From NCBI RefSeq assembly GCF_018476525.1, contig NZ_JAHCST010000017.1, forward strand, positions 43,456-107,455: a stretch of DNA of 64,000 bases, given 5' to 3'. Positions 20,544-28,700 of the stretch are shown one piece after another. A program made the translations under genes and the position numbers. Position 1 is the stretch's first letter, and each line of letters begins with the position of its first letter. Below the pieces are notes generated by a model. That model was not told the DNA's origin. It saw only the letters and a list, made by a program, of their open reading frames with translations, and made no database searches. This DNA comes from Acrocarpospora catenulata (GTDB lineage: Bacteria; Actinomycetota; Actinomycetes; Streptosporangiales; Streptosporangiaceae).

Positions 20544-21608
20544 ATGACTCCGATCGGTGGGGTTGAGGCTGCTGTCTACACCGTGCCGACCGACCGGCCG
20601 GAGGCCGATGGCACGCTCGACTGGGATCGGACCACGATGGTGCTGGTCCATACGGTGGCGGGCGGGCAGCGCGGGATCGGGTGGACCTACGGACCGGCCG
20701 CCTGCGCGTCGGTGGTCGTGGGGGAGCTTGCGCCGGTGGTCTGCGGTATGGACGTGTTCGATATCCCGGCGGCGCTCGCCGCGATGGTCCGGCGGATTCG
20801 CAACGCGGGGCGCACGGGGGTGGCGGGGTATGCGGTCTCTGCCGTGGAGACGTCCCTGTGGGATCTCAAGGCGCGGCTGCTGGGGTTGCCGTTGTGCAGT
20901 CTGCTCGGTCAGGCCAGGCCGGAGCTGCCGGTTTATGGCAGCGGGGGCTTCACCTCCTATTCCGACGAGGTGCTTCAGGAACAGCTCATCGGGTGGAAGG
21001 ACCTTCCCCGGGTCAAGATCAAGATAGGCCGGGGGCGGGATCTGGACCGGGTACGGCTCGCGCGTGCCACCCTCGGTCCCGGTACCGAGCTCTTCGTCGA
21101 CGCCAACGGCGCCTACAGCGCCAAGGAGGCGATCAGGATCGCCCACGCGATGGACGACCAGGACGTGCGCTGGTTCGAGGAGCCCGTCTCCTCCGATGAT
21201 CCGGACGGCCTGCGTCAGGTCCGCGACGCGATCCGCGCCGACGTGGCGGCCGGGGAGTACGGCTGTGATCTGACGGCGTTCGCCCGGTTGACGGGCGCGG
21301 TGGACTGTCTGCAGATCGATGTGACGCGCTGCGGTGGCGTACTGGAGTGGCAACGTGCGGCGGCGCTGGCGGCGGCGGCCGGGCTTCAGGTGTCGGCCCA
21401 CTGTGCTCCCGGCCTGCACCGGCACGTGGCGTTGTCCGTCCCGAACGTACGGCACGCCGAATGGTTCCACGATCACGTGCGGATCGAGTCGATGTTCTTC
21501 GACGGGTTCCCGGAGCCGGTCAACGGCGCCGTTTCGCCAGATCTGTCACGGCCTGGGATGGGCCTGGAACTTCGGGGGTCCGACAGCGAGCGGTATCGCG
21601 TGAAATGA
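20544..21608 (+). CDS. Enolase-superfamily enzyme (mandelate racemase-like)
   Basis: 354 residues with the superfamily catalytic set: VKIKIGR with Lys158/Lys160, metal ligands Asp186 (FVDANGAYS), Glu212 (FEEPVS) and Glu238 (AAGEYG), and His286 (SAHCAPGLH). These enzymes abstract a proton next to a carboxylate in sugar acids or related compounds. The exact substrate is not evident. ATG 20544 follows GGGGGT by 7 nt; a GTG seven codons upstream is less likely. It is divergent from the NACHT gene, and 20285-20543 shows no other gene. Confidence 0.87.
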   Translation: MTPIGGVEAAVYTVPTDRPEADGTLDWDRTTMVLVHTVAGGQRGIGWTYGPAACASVVVGELAPVVCGMDVFDIPAALAAMVRRIRNAGRTGVAGYAVSAVETSLWDLKARLLGLPLCSLLGQARPELPVYGSGGFTSYSDEVLQEQLIGWKDLPRVKIKIGRGRDLDRVRLARATLGPGTELFVDANGAYSAKEAIRIAHAMDDQDVRWFEEPVSSDDPDGLRQVRDAIRADVAAGEYGCDLTAFARLTGAVDCLQIDVTRCGGVLEWQRAAALAAAAGLQVSAHCAPGLHRHVALSVPNVRHAEWFHDHVRIESMFFDGFPEPVNGAVSPDLSRPGMGLELRGSDSERYRVK

Positions 21609-21611
21609 GCT

Positions 21612-22010
21612 CTAGATCATCTTCGGGAGTGGGGGTCGTGGATCGGCGTCCTGGGCGCGGGGACGCAGGAGCATGTCCAGGAGGAAGCGCATTCGGGGCG
21701 GGATGTTGCGCAGGCTGACGTTCTCGCGGTCGAGGATGATCAGCAGCCGGGCTCCGGCCACGTCGACGAAGGTGACACGGCCGACGTCGACGATGAGGGG
21801 AAGGTCGCGTCGCCGGACGAGGGTGAGGGCGTTCTGGACGGCGAAACTGTTGGAGATGTCGAGTTCGCCGGACAGCCGTACCAGCGAGGAGTCAGGTGTC
21901 GCCACGTGGGTGACGTTCAGGATGGCGTCGGTGTGGAGCACCTGGATGTTGGCGCAACCCTTGACGGAGAGGGAGGTGCCCTGGGTTGCCGGTCGGTCGT
22001 AGCTGGTCAT
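21612..22010 (-). CDS. STAS-domain anti-sigma-factor-antagonist-like protein
   Basis: 132 residues from ATG 22010, which has GGAGG 5 nt upstream. An alternative ATG at 22112 also has a GGAGA and adds 34 basic residues. The STAS core is LVRLSGELDISNSFAVQNAL ... LIVDVGRVTFVDVAGARLL. In true SpoIIAA-type antagonists the loop reads D-S-(S/T)-G with a phosphorylated Ser; here it is D-V-A-G, so it cannot be phosphorylated there. No anti-sigma kinase gene is adjacent. It ends 3 bp from the enolase-type gene and is convergent with it. Confidence 0.8.
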   Translation of the reverse strand: MTSYDRPATQGTSLSVKGCANIQVLHTDAILNVTHVATPDSSLVRLSGELDISNSFAVQNALTLVRRRDLPLIVDVGRVTFVDVAGARLLIILDRENVSLRNIPPRMRFLLDMLLRPRAQDADPRPPLPKMI

Positions 22011-22360
22011 CGCGTCCTCCGCGCGTCCGGTGCAGGCAGACGGCGGGCTCCCGGACCGGCTCGCCCGGGCCGCGTCCATGTAGTGCCGCCGGTAGTGGTG
22101 CGTGCGGGACATCGTGGTCTCCAGGTCACGATGATCTAGATGAACGTTGCTTACCTGCCTTTTCACCATAAGACCGTATACAGATTGCCGGAACAAGTTT
22201 TCGGTATAAGGACCTCCGGCATTGGGTAGAGATGTGCAAACGCCGCGACAGATCCTGGTCGTAGGCGAAGGGGCGGGCGAGGCCGCTGGGGTCATTCCAT
22301 CTGGACATTCCTGACCGACCACGCCCGTTAGTGACCCGTTCGCGGGGGCAGGGGAGAACT

Positions 22361-22510
22361 ATGAGTACTCTGCTATGGCTGATCGCCGTAATTCTGGTAA
22401 TCGCCGGGATCTGGGTCATTCTGGCCCGCAGGCAGATCCTCTGGGGGATCGTCCTCATCATCGTCGGGCTCCTGGTCGGACCGGGGGGCATCAGCATCTT
22501 CCATCCCTAG
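22361..22510 (+). CDS. GPGG-motif small membrane protein
   Basis: 49 residues: a hydrophobic helix (TLLWLIAVILVIAGIWVIL), a short ARRQ turn, a second helix (ILWGIVLIIVGLLV), then GPGGISIFHP. The two-helix hairpin and terminal GPGG are the signature of a widespread actinobacterial small membrane protein of unknown role. ATG 22361 has GGGGAG 5 nt upstream. Confidence 0.8.
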   Translation: MSTLLWLIAVILVIAGIWVILARRQILWGIVLIIVGLLVGPGGISIFHP

Positions 22511-22806
22511 CGGGGTGAGACCGGCCGAGATGGCGGCGGCACGCGGGGCCCGACCGAGGTCACCCGGGCGGAGCCGGTCGCCGACCTGATCGCGGCGGTT
22601 GGCCTGCTGCCAGCCGGGCGATGATCGTTCCGAGGGAAAAGACGACCTCTGTAAACACCCACTTTAAAGTCAATTCCTGAACGCCTCCCGATATAGCGAG
22701 ACCTGCGGGTAGTGCGGCTGATTTGCCGAGAATCATCCCCCCGGGACGGTCGGGACCTGAGGTTTGGTGCTGGTTTCCCCGGATAGAGCCCTATTCATTC
22801 GCATTC
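22511..22806. other. Gap with possible gene remnant and AT-rich promoter region
   Basis: A plus-strand frame around 22560-22624 (EPVADLIAAVGLLPAGR, then stop) looks like the C-terminal tail of a lost protein but has no start. 22640-22720 is AT-richer and may hold a promoter. Nothing else is supported. Confidence 0.3.
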
Positions 22807-22998
22807 GTGGGCGGTTGGCGGTCGGGAAATGTCCTGCTCGCCCGTCTCGACAGCGTCGGGGATGTGCTGCTCACCGGTCCCGCCGTACGGGCGGTGGCGG
22901 CACGCGAGGCGGTCCTGCCCGACGCGGGCGTGCCCTCCACCGACCCCAACCGCTTCCTGGTGGACGGGGGACCGGCTACTCCAGGAGGTGACCCGGTG
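22807..22998 (+). pseudogene. Remnant of a GT9 heptosyltransferase-like gene
   Basis: The frame directly in front of the GT4 gene encodes GNVLLARLDSVGDVLLTGPA then VRAVAAR. This is the N-terminus of family 9 (ADP-heptose-type) glycosyltransferases. After about 30 codons the GT9 similarity stops, and a short tail runs in frame into the GT4 start. A GT9 gene lies before this kind of GT4 gene in related genomes (from memory), so an internal deletion fusing head and tail is likely. Confidence 0.6.
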
Positions 22999-24198
22999 AG
23001 GATCGCGATGATTTCCGAGCATGCCAGTCCGCTGGCCGGGCTCGGCACGTCCGATGCGGGCGGCCAGAACGTGCACGTGGCCGCGCTGGCGAGCGCCGTC
23101 GCCGCCCTGGATCACCAGGTGACCGTCTACACCCGCCGCGACGACCCCCGGCTGCCCGAGCAGGTGCCGCTCGCGCCGGGGGTGACGGTCGTGCATGTCC
23201 CGGCCGGGCCGCCGGAGCCGATCCCGAAGGACGAGATCCCGCCCTGGGTGCCGCACTTCGCCAAGTGGCTCCAGGAACAGTGGCTGTTCGAGCGGCCCGA
23301 CGTGGTGCACAGCCACTTCTGGATGAGCGGGCTCATCGCGCTCGCCGCCGCCCGGCCGTGCGCCGTGCCCGTGGTGCACACCTACCACGCGCTCGGCACG
23401 GTCAAGCGCCGCCACCTGGGGACCGCCGACACCAGCCCGCCCGGCAGGATCGAGGCCGAGGCCCGCATCGGCAGGACCGCCGACCTGATCCTCTCCACCT
23501 GCCCCGACGAGGTGGACGAACTGGTCCGGATGGGCATTCCCCGGCAGCGCGCCCGGGTGGTGCCGTGCGGGGTGGACCTGGACCTCTTCCATCCCAACGT
23601 GGTGCCGGGTGACCAGCCGGACCGCCCTCGGCTGCTGTCGATCGGGCGGCTGGTACCGCGTAAGGGCATCGAAACGATCATCCAGGCGTTGCGGTACCTG
23701 CCGGAGGTGGAGCTGGTGGTGAGCGGCGGGCCACCCCTGGCGCGGCTGCACTGCGACCCCGATGCCACCCGGCTGCGCGGGGAGGCCGACTGGGCCGGGG
23801 TGGCCGACCGGGTGGTCTTCACCGGGCAGGTGCCCCGGGCGGAGGTGCCCGCGCTGATGCGTTCGGCCGCCGCCGTGGTCACCGTGCCCTGGTACGAACC
23901 CTTCGGCATCGTCGCCCTGGAGGCCATGGCCTGCGGCGTGCCGGTGATCGCCTCCGACGTCGGCGGCCAGAAGGACACCGTCGTCAACGAGGTCACCGGC
24001 CTGCTGATCGGCCCGCGCCGCCCGCGGGCCCTGGCCCAGGCGGTCCGCCGCCTCCTGGACGACCAGGACCGGAGCACCGCCTACGGCATCGCCGGCGCCG
24101 ACCGGGCCAGATCCCGGTACGGCTGGGACCGCATCGCCCGCGAGACCGTCACCGCCTACCGGGGAGCGCTCGCGCAGACGAAAAGAGACGCCTCATGA
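22996..24198 (+). CDS. Family 4 glycosyltransferase
   Basis: 400 residues. GTG 22996 is chosen for a perfect AGGAGG 7 nt upstream and the family-typical start (V)RIAMISEHASPLAGLG. The GT-B fold shows the acceptor-site glycine motif SDAGGQNVHV, the donor-site signature EPFGIVALEAMACGVPVIAS with the paired Glu residues, and RLVPRKGIETII. It transfers a sugar from a nucleotide donor to an unknown acceptor. Its stop overlaps the convergent MerR gene by 6 bp. Confidence 0.88.
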   Translation: MRIAMISEHASPLAGLGTSDAGGQNVHVAALASAVAALDHQVTVYTRRDDPRLPEQVPLAPGVTVVHVPAGPPEPIPKDEIPPWVPHFAKWLQEQWLFERPDVVHSHFWMSGLIALAAARPCAVPVVHTYHALGTVKRRHLGTADTSPPGRIEAEARIGRTADLILSTCPDEVDELVRMGIPRQRARVVPCGVDLDLFHPNVVPGDQPDRPRLLSIGRLVPRKGIETIIQALRYLPEVELVVSGGPPLARLHCDPDATRLRGEADWAGVADRVVFTGQVPRAEVPALMRSAAAVVTVPWYEPFGIVALEAMACGVPVIASDVGGQKDTVVNEVTGLLIGPRRPRALAQAVRRLLDDQDRSTAYGIAGADRARSRYGWDRIARETVTAYRGALAQTKRDAS

Positions 24199-24843
24199 AC
24201 CGGTGACGGGCCGTCCGGCCAGGGTGCGCGCGGAGACGGACTCCTCGGCCAGGAGGCGGATGGCGTCGAGCACGCGGCCGTACATGACGGTGCCGATGAC
24301 CAGGGCTTCGACGGCCGACTCGCGGGGGGCGTCCAGGGGGATCTTGTGGATCTCGTGGGTCTGCACGAGGGTCTGCGCGGCCGTCGCGTACGGGACCAGG
24401 TCGGCCAGGGTCGGTTCGGCGCCGAGTTGCCGGAGGGTGAGCAGGGTGTGGGCGAGTTCCTCGCGGGCAGGTGCGTCCGGGGTGATCTCCCAGCCGAACT
24501 CGTCGATCAGCTGGTTGACCAGCTCGTACGCCTCCGTCCACGCGGGCGAGTCCTCGTGGGGTTCGACGGCGGGGCTGAGGGCGTAGTGGGCCGTGCCGAG
24601 CATCGCGTGCATGCTCAGCGACTCGTCGTCCACGGCCTCCAGGATCTTGCCGATGGCGGCGACCGAGAGGCGGCCGACCTCGAGCAGGGCGCGGATCAGG
24701 CGGAGGCGGCGCAGGTGGGCCTGGCCGTACTCGGCGCGGGTGGCCGAGGTCTGCTCGCCCGGCGGGAGGATGCCTTCCCGGAGGTAGTACTTGATGGTCG
24801 GGATGGGCACCCCGGATTCGGCGCTGAGCTGGGAGATCCGCAT
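24193..24843 (-). CDS. MerR-family transcriptional regulator
   Basis: 216 residues. An N-terminal winged helix (MRISQLSAESGVPIPTIKYYLREGILPPGE) is followed by a dimer helix and a ~140-residue C-terminal domain without the metal-binding Cys of metalloregulators. It is the third gene of an operon behind the kinase and SIS genes, 33 bp after the SIS stop. A perfect dyad at 24863-24885 lies just upstream. Confidence 0.88.
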   Translation of the reverse strand: MRISQLSAESGVPIPTIKYYLREGILPPGEQTSATRAEYGQAHLRRLRLIRALLEVGRLSVAAIGKILEAVDDESLSMHAMLGTAHYALSPAVEPHEDSPAWTEAYELVNQLIDEFGWEITPDAPAREELAHTLLTLRQLGAEPTLADLVPYATAAQTLVQTHEIHKIPLDAPRESAVEALVIGTVMYGRVLDAIRLLAEESVSARTLAGRPVTGS

Positions 24844-24862
24844 GGGGCCAGGGTACCGGCTG

Positions 24863-24885
24863 ATTGGATAGAAAGACTATCCAAT
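24863..24885. promoter_or_regulatory. Dyad at the MerR promoter
   Basis: ATTGGATAG, 5 nt, CTATCCAAT: perfect 9-bp arms overlapping the SIS stop codon, 20 bp before the MerR start. Position and symmetry suggest the MerR autoregulatory operator. Confidence 0.6.
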
Positions 24886-25827
24886 GCGCCAGTAGGCGGC
24901 GGCGATCAGCTCGGCGACCAGGGTCTCGGTGAGCAGGGCGACGTCGGGGTCCTCGTCGTGGCGGTAGCGGATCGAGCCGGATTCGCCGTCCAGGGAGCCG
25001 CCGACCGTCAGGACGGTCGAGTTCCGTTGCCGGATCCAGTCCATGGCCTGCTCGTCGTACGGGGAACCGGGGAAGACCAGGGCGCGGTAGTCGTAGGTCT
25101 TGGTGAGGTAGACGTCAACGTGGGCCCAGTCGCCGGTTTCGCAGGCGTCGGCCTGGCGGCGGGGGCCCTCGCGGAACATCAACGCCGACTGCCGGGCGGA
25201 GGAGAGGCGTTCGGCGGGGGCGATCGTGTAGACGCCGTGGGGGCCGTCGAGCAGGGCCACCGCTTCGTCGAGCCAGGCGCCCCGCCGGTCGAGCAGGTCC
25301 GCCGTGGCCTCCGCCGCCCGCCGCACGAGTCCCGAAATATCGGGATGAGTTCCGGTTAGCTGGTCGACGAGGGCCAGGAGCAACACCAGCGTGTGCTGAA
25401 ATGTCCGGCAGGCTACGCCGCCGGTCTCCTCGCCCGCCAGCATGGGCACCACCAGATCCGCGCCCTCGGTGATCGCCGACCCCGGCTTGTTGGTGAGGGC
25501 GACCACGAACGACCGCCCCCGGTACCGGGCGACCGCGTCCAGGGTCTCCCGGCTTCCCCCGGACGCGGAGATCGCCACGACCAGGGTGGACGGATCGGCC
25601 GGGTAGCCCAGCCGGGCCGAGGCGTACTCCGCCACCGCGTCCACCCCCGCAGCCCGCAACCGGGACGCCGCCACGTCGGCCGCGTACCGCGAACTCCCCA
25701 TGCCGAGGAAGACCACCCGGCGCACCTGCGCGGGAACGCCCGCGAAGGGGCGGTCAAGCGCGTCCGCGAGGGTGTGCAGAGCCGGTGGCTTGGCCTCCAG
25801 ATCGGCCAGGAACAGAGCGGCGTCCAT
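24877..25827 (-). CDS. SIS-domain sugar isomerase/deaminase-like protein
   Basis: 316 residues with two SIS domains. The first has FLGMGSSRYAADVAA, a phosphosugar loop VVAISASGGSRET and the usual ETGGVAC region. The second starts near GPHGVYTIAPAERLSSARQSAL. It resembles the isomerase half of GlmS without the amidotransferase domain, as in GlcN-6-P or fructosamine-6-P deglycases. It is co-transcribed behind the glucosamine-kinase-like gene (12-bp gap), which fits a role on the phosphorylated amino sugar. Confidence 0.85.
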   Translation of the reverse strand: MDAALFLADLEAKPPALHTLADALDRPFAGVPAQVRRVVFLGMGSSRYAADVAASRLRAAGVDAVAEYASARLGYPADPSTLVVAISASGGSRETLDAVARYRGRSFVVALTNKPGSAITEGADLVVPMLAGEETGGVACRTFQHTLVLLLALVDQLTGTHPDISGLVRRAAEATADLLDRRGAWLDEAVALLDGPHGVYTIAPAERLSSARQSALMFREGPRRQADACETGDWAHVDVYLTKTYDYRALVFPGSPYDEQAMDWIRQRNSTVLTVGGSLDGESGSIRYRHDEDPDVALLTETLVAELIAAAYWRIG

Positions 25828-25839
25828 CGATCAATCCTC

Positions 25840-26916
25840 CTAGAACCAGCTGCGCAGTACGCCCATCGGGGCGTACCGCCACCGGGGCAGATGTCGGGCC
25901 GCGTAGATCAGCTCCCGGCACTCCTGTTCGACCTCGAACGGCCGGATCAGCGCCCGGTCGAGCAGATCCTCCCGCCCGCCCGCCGCCAGCCGTGCGACAT
26001 ACGCCCCCTCCAGGGACTCCCGGGTCATCCACACCCAGGCCGCCATCGACTGGGGATCGGCCCCGCGCCGCTTCACCGCCACCTGCGCGACATGCTCCAG
26101 GCTCGTGGTCAGCTGGGCCAGGTCCCGCGCCACCGGCTGGTAGAGCGACTCACCGGAAACCGTCGGATTCCCATCGAAGTCCACGATGGCGTACCCGTCC
26201 CGCCACTGGAGCACCTGCCCCACGTGCAGATCCCCGTGGATGCGGATGACCGGGGTCTCCTCCGCCACCGCCAGTGGGGCCAGCTCCCGCCGCAGGTCGT
26301 CGGCGTGCTCGGCCAGCCACCGGGAGTCCTCCTGGTCCTCGGTCACGGCCAGCGCCTCCTGGAGCGCGTGCGACGCCCGCGCCAGCCAGCCCCCCGCGGC
26401 GCTGCGGACGGGCTCTCGGAACACGCTGGACGGGGTCGCCATCGCCAGGTGCAGTTCGGCGGCGAGTTCGCCCAGTTCGGCGGCGAAAGCCGTACCGCCA
26501 GAGGCGGCCTCGTCCACGCACCACTCCCAGCCGTCCCGCGCCCCCGGCAGATACCCGGTCACCAGCGCGATCAGCAGGTCATGGCAGAACACCGCCGCGT
26601 ACGGCTCGGCGGTGCGCGCGAACCCCACCTCCGACAGGTGGGCGAGCAACTCGGGCGCCGGGCCGGCGGCGGGCCGGGGGAACCACTTCACCACCACGGT
26701 TTCGCCTACGATCACCGAGTGGTTGGTCTGGTCGACCGGGATGTCCTGTTCGCCCGGCGGGACCGCCGGAAGGGAGCGGAACGACCGCACCGAGAACGGC
26801 GCCGGAGCCGTGCCCAGACCGCGGAGCAACGCCTCCGACAGTCCAGGCGATATCTGGACGTCCTCCGCCACTCCGAGGACGGCCGTATCCGAGAGTCGCC
26901 ACCGTGCCGTACCCAC
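25840..26916 (-). CDS. Glucosamine-kinase/maltokinase-like phosphotransferase
   Basis: 358 residues of aminoglycoside-phosphotransferase fold. The catalytic loop reads RIHGDLHVGQVLQWRDGYAI and the metal-binding motif VDFDGNP, the form typical of actinobacterial maltokinase-like and glucosamine kinases. GTG 26916 is preferred for AGGAG 6-7 nt upstream; a TTG nine codons earlier is open too. It is the first gene of an operon with SIS and MerR genes. Glucosamine is the likely substrate because the next gene encodes an amino-sugar-phosphate-type SIS protein, but maltose-like sugars cannot be excluded. Confidence 0.75.
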   Translation of the reverse strand: MGTARWRLSDTAVLGVAEDVQISPGLSEALLRGLGTAPAPFSVRSFRSLPAVPPGEQDIPVDQTNHSVIVGETVVVKWFPRPAAGPAPELLAHLSEVGFARTAEPYAAVFCHDLLIALVTGYLPGARDGWEWCVDEAASGGTAFAAELGELAAELHLAMATPSSVFREPVRSAAGGWLARASHALQEALAVTEDQEDSRWLAEHADDLRRELAPLAVAEETPVIRIHGDLHVGQVLQWRDGYAIVDFDGNPTVSGESLYQPVARDLAQLTTSLEHVAQVAVKRRGADPQSMAAWVWMTRESLEGAYVARLAAGGREDLLDRALIRPFEVEQECRELIYAARHLPRWRYAPMGVLRSWF

Positions 26917-27037
26917 CCGTGCTCCTGAACTTCGCTTCAACAAGAAACACGAACTTAAAGCTCATCGTGCCCGGCAAAGTCTTGTCTAAGTTGACGTCTC
27001 CTGCAACACTCGCGAATCATCGTGAAGGGAGCACCGC

Positions 27038-27922
27038 TTGTCCGGAAATCTCACAGAGACTTCCAGGATGTCGCGCAGGTCGGGAAGGACGCTGGCCCGG
27101 CTGGTCTTCCTCGGCCCCGGACTGATCGCGCTGGTCACCCTGGCCGTCGTGCCGATGATCCTCACTCTCAGCTTCATGTTCCTGAAGCGCGGCCGGTTCA
27201 ACGGTGTGATCTACGAGTTCACCACCGAGAACTTCACCCGCCTGATGGACCCGCTCTACCTGGGCGTGATCGGCAACTCGGTGCAGATCGCGGGCACCGT
27301 CACCCTGCTGGCGCTGTTACTGGGCTACCCCACCGCGTACGCCATCGCCCAGCTCTCCCCGAAGTGGAAGACGATCGCGCTGATCGCGATCATGCTGCCG
27401 TTCTGGACCAACTTCCTGATCCGCATCTACGCCTGGATCATTCTGCTCAGCGGTCCCGGGCTGGTGAACAGCACGCTGACCGGGGTCGGCCTGATCGACA
27501 AGCCGCTGGAGTTCCTCTACAACGAGGGCACCGTCGTGGTCGGCCTGCTCTACGGCTACCTTTCGCTCATGGTGTTGCCGATCTACTCGGCGGTGGAGCG
27601 GGTGGACCCCCGGCTCAGGGAGGCCTCCGCCAACCTGGGCGCCACCCCGCTGCGTACCTTCCTCAGCGTCACGCTCCCGCTCACCCTGCCCAGCGCGCTG
27701 ATCGGCTGCGTGCTGGTGTTCGTGCCGAGCTTCGGCAACTACGTGGTGCCGGAGCTGCTCGGCGGCGGGCACGCGATCATGCTGGGCAACGTGATCAGGG
27801 ACCAGTTCCTCAAGGCCAGGGACTGGCCGTTCGGGGCCACTCTGTCGCTGGTCATGATCCTGATCACCCTGGCGCTGATGCTGCTCCAGGCTCTCGCCTC
27901 CCGGAGGTCGCGCCATGCGTAG
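27038..27922 (+). CDS. potB: Polyamine ABC transporter permease, PotB type
   Basis: 294 residues with six predicted membrane helices and the permease coupling loop EASANLGATPLRTFLSVTLP. Segments such as LPFWTNFLIRIYAWIILL are typical of spermidine/putrescine permeases. TTG 27038 is used because AGGGAG lies 6-8 nt upstream. It overlaps the next gene by 8 bp. No periplasmic binding protein (PotD) is encoded next to it. Confidence 0.87.
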   Translation: MSGNLTETSRMSRRSGRTLARLVFLGPGLIALVTLAVVPMILTLSFMFLKRGRFNGVIYEFTTENFTRLMDPLYLGVIGNSVQIAGTVTLLALLLGYPTAYAIAQLSPKWKTIALIAIMLPFWTNFLIRIYAWIILLSGPGLVNSTLTGVGLIDKPLEFLYNEGTVVVGLLYGYLSLMVLPIYSAVERVDPRLREASANLGATPLRTFLSVTLPLTLPSALIGCVLVFVPSFGNYVVPELLGGGHAIMLGNVIRDQFLKARDWPFGATLSLVMILITLALMLLQALASRRSRHA

Positions 27923-28700
27923 CCTGCGCAAGCGGAACCCGGTGGTCTTCCTGCCGCTCTGGCTGACCTACGTGTTCTTCTACACGCCGATCGTGGTCGT
28001 GATCGCGATGTCCTTCAACGCGGGCTCCTCGGCGTACACCTGGGAGGGCTTCTCCCTCAAGTGGTACGGCACGCTGGCCGGCAACGCCGACGTGCTCAAG
28101 GGCCTGGGCAACACGATCATTGTGGCGCTGGGCACCACGCTCGTCTCCACCGTGCTCGGCACCCTGCTCGGCGTCGGCCTGGCCCGCTACACCCGGTCCA
28201 AGATCCTCGAGGCGCTGGGCACCATGCCCGCCATCCTGCCCGAGCTGATGCTGGCCATCGGCCTGATCATCTTCTACGCCTCGGTCAACTTCACCCTGGG
28301 CCTGCACTCGGTGCTGCTGGCCCACATGACCTTCGGCATACCGCTGGTGGCGGTGGTGGTCCGGGTGCGGCTGGCGTCCATGGACATGTCCCTGGAGGAG
28401 GCCTCCCGGGACCTGGGCGCCGGGCCGGTGCCCACCTTCCTGCGCATCACCCTCCCCGGCCTGCTGCCCGGCATCGCGGCCGGGGCGCTGCTGGCCTTCA
28501 CCTTCTCGCTGGACGAGTTCGTGCTGGCCTTCTTCACCGCCGCCCCCACCGAACCCACCCTGCCGATCGTGATCTACTCGATGATCAGGTTCGGCGTGAC
28601 CCCCGACATCAACGCCCTGGCGACGATCCTGCTGACGGTCAGCTTCACCGCGGTGCTCGCCGTCCAGCGGATGACCCGACTGACGGAGTCCTTCAAATGA
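27915..28700 (+). CDS. potC: Polyamine ABC transporter permease, PotC type
   Basis: 261 residues and about six membrane helices. The coupling loop EASRDLGAGPVPTFLRITLP and the helix LLAFTFSLDEFVLAFFTA are characteristic of PotC. It overlaps both neighbours (8 bp with PotB, ATGA with PotA), so the three subunits are translated together. Confidence 0.88.
   Translation: MRSLRKRNPVVFLPLWLTYVFFYTPIVVVIAMSFNAGSSAYTWEGFSLKWYGTLAGNADVLKGLGNTIIVALGTTLVSTVLGTLLGVGLARYTRSKILEALGTMPAILPELMLAIGLIIFYASVNFTLGLHSVLLAHMTFGIPLVAVVVRVRLASMDMSLEEASRDLGAGPVPTFLRITLPGLLPGIAAGALLAFTFSLDEFVLAFFTAAPTEPTLPIVIYSMIRFGVTPDINALATILLTVSFTAVLAVQRMTRLTESFK

Noticed and set aside
22126-22497. Minus-strand frame opposite the GPGG protein
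   Set aside because: The plus-strand 49-residue protein has a ribosome site and a known motif; the antisense frame has neither.
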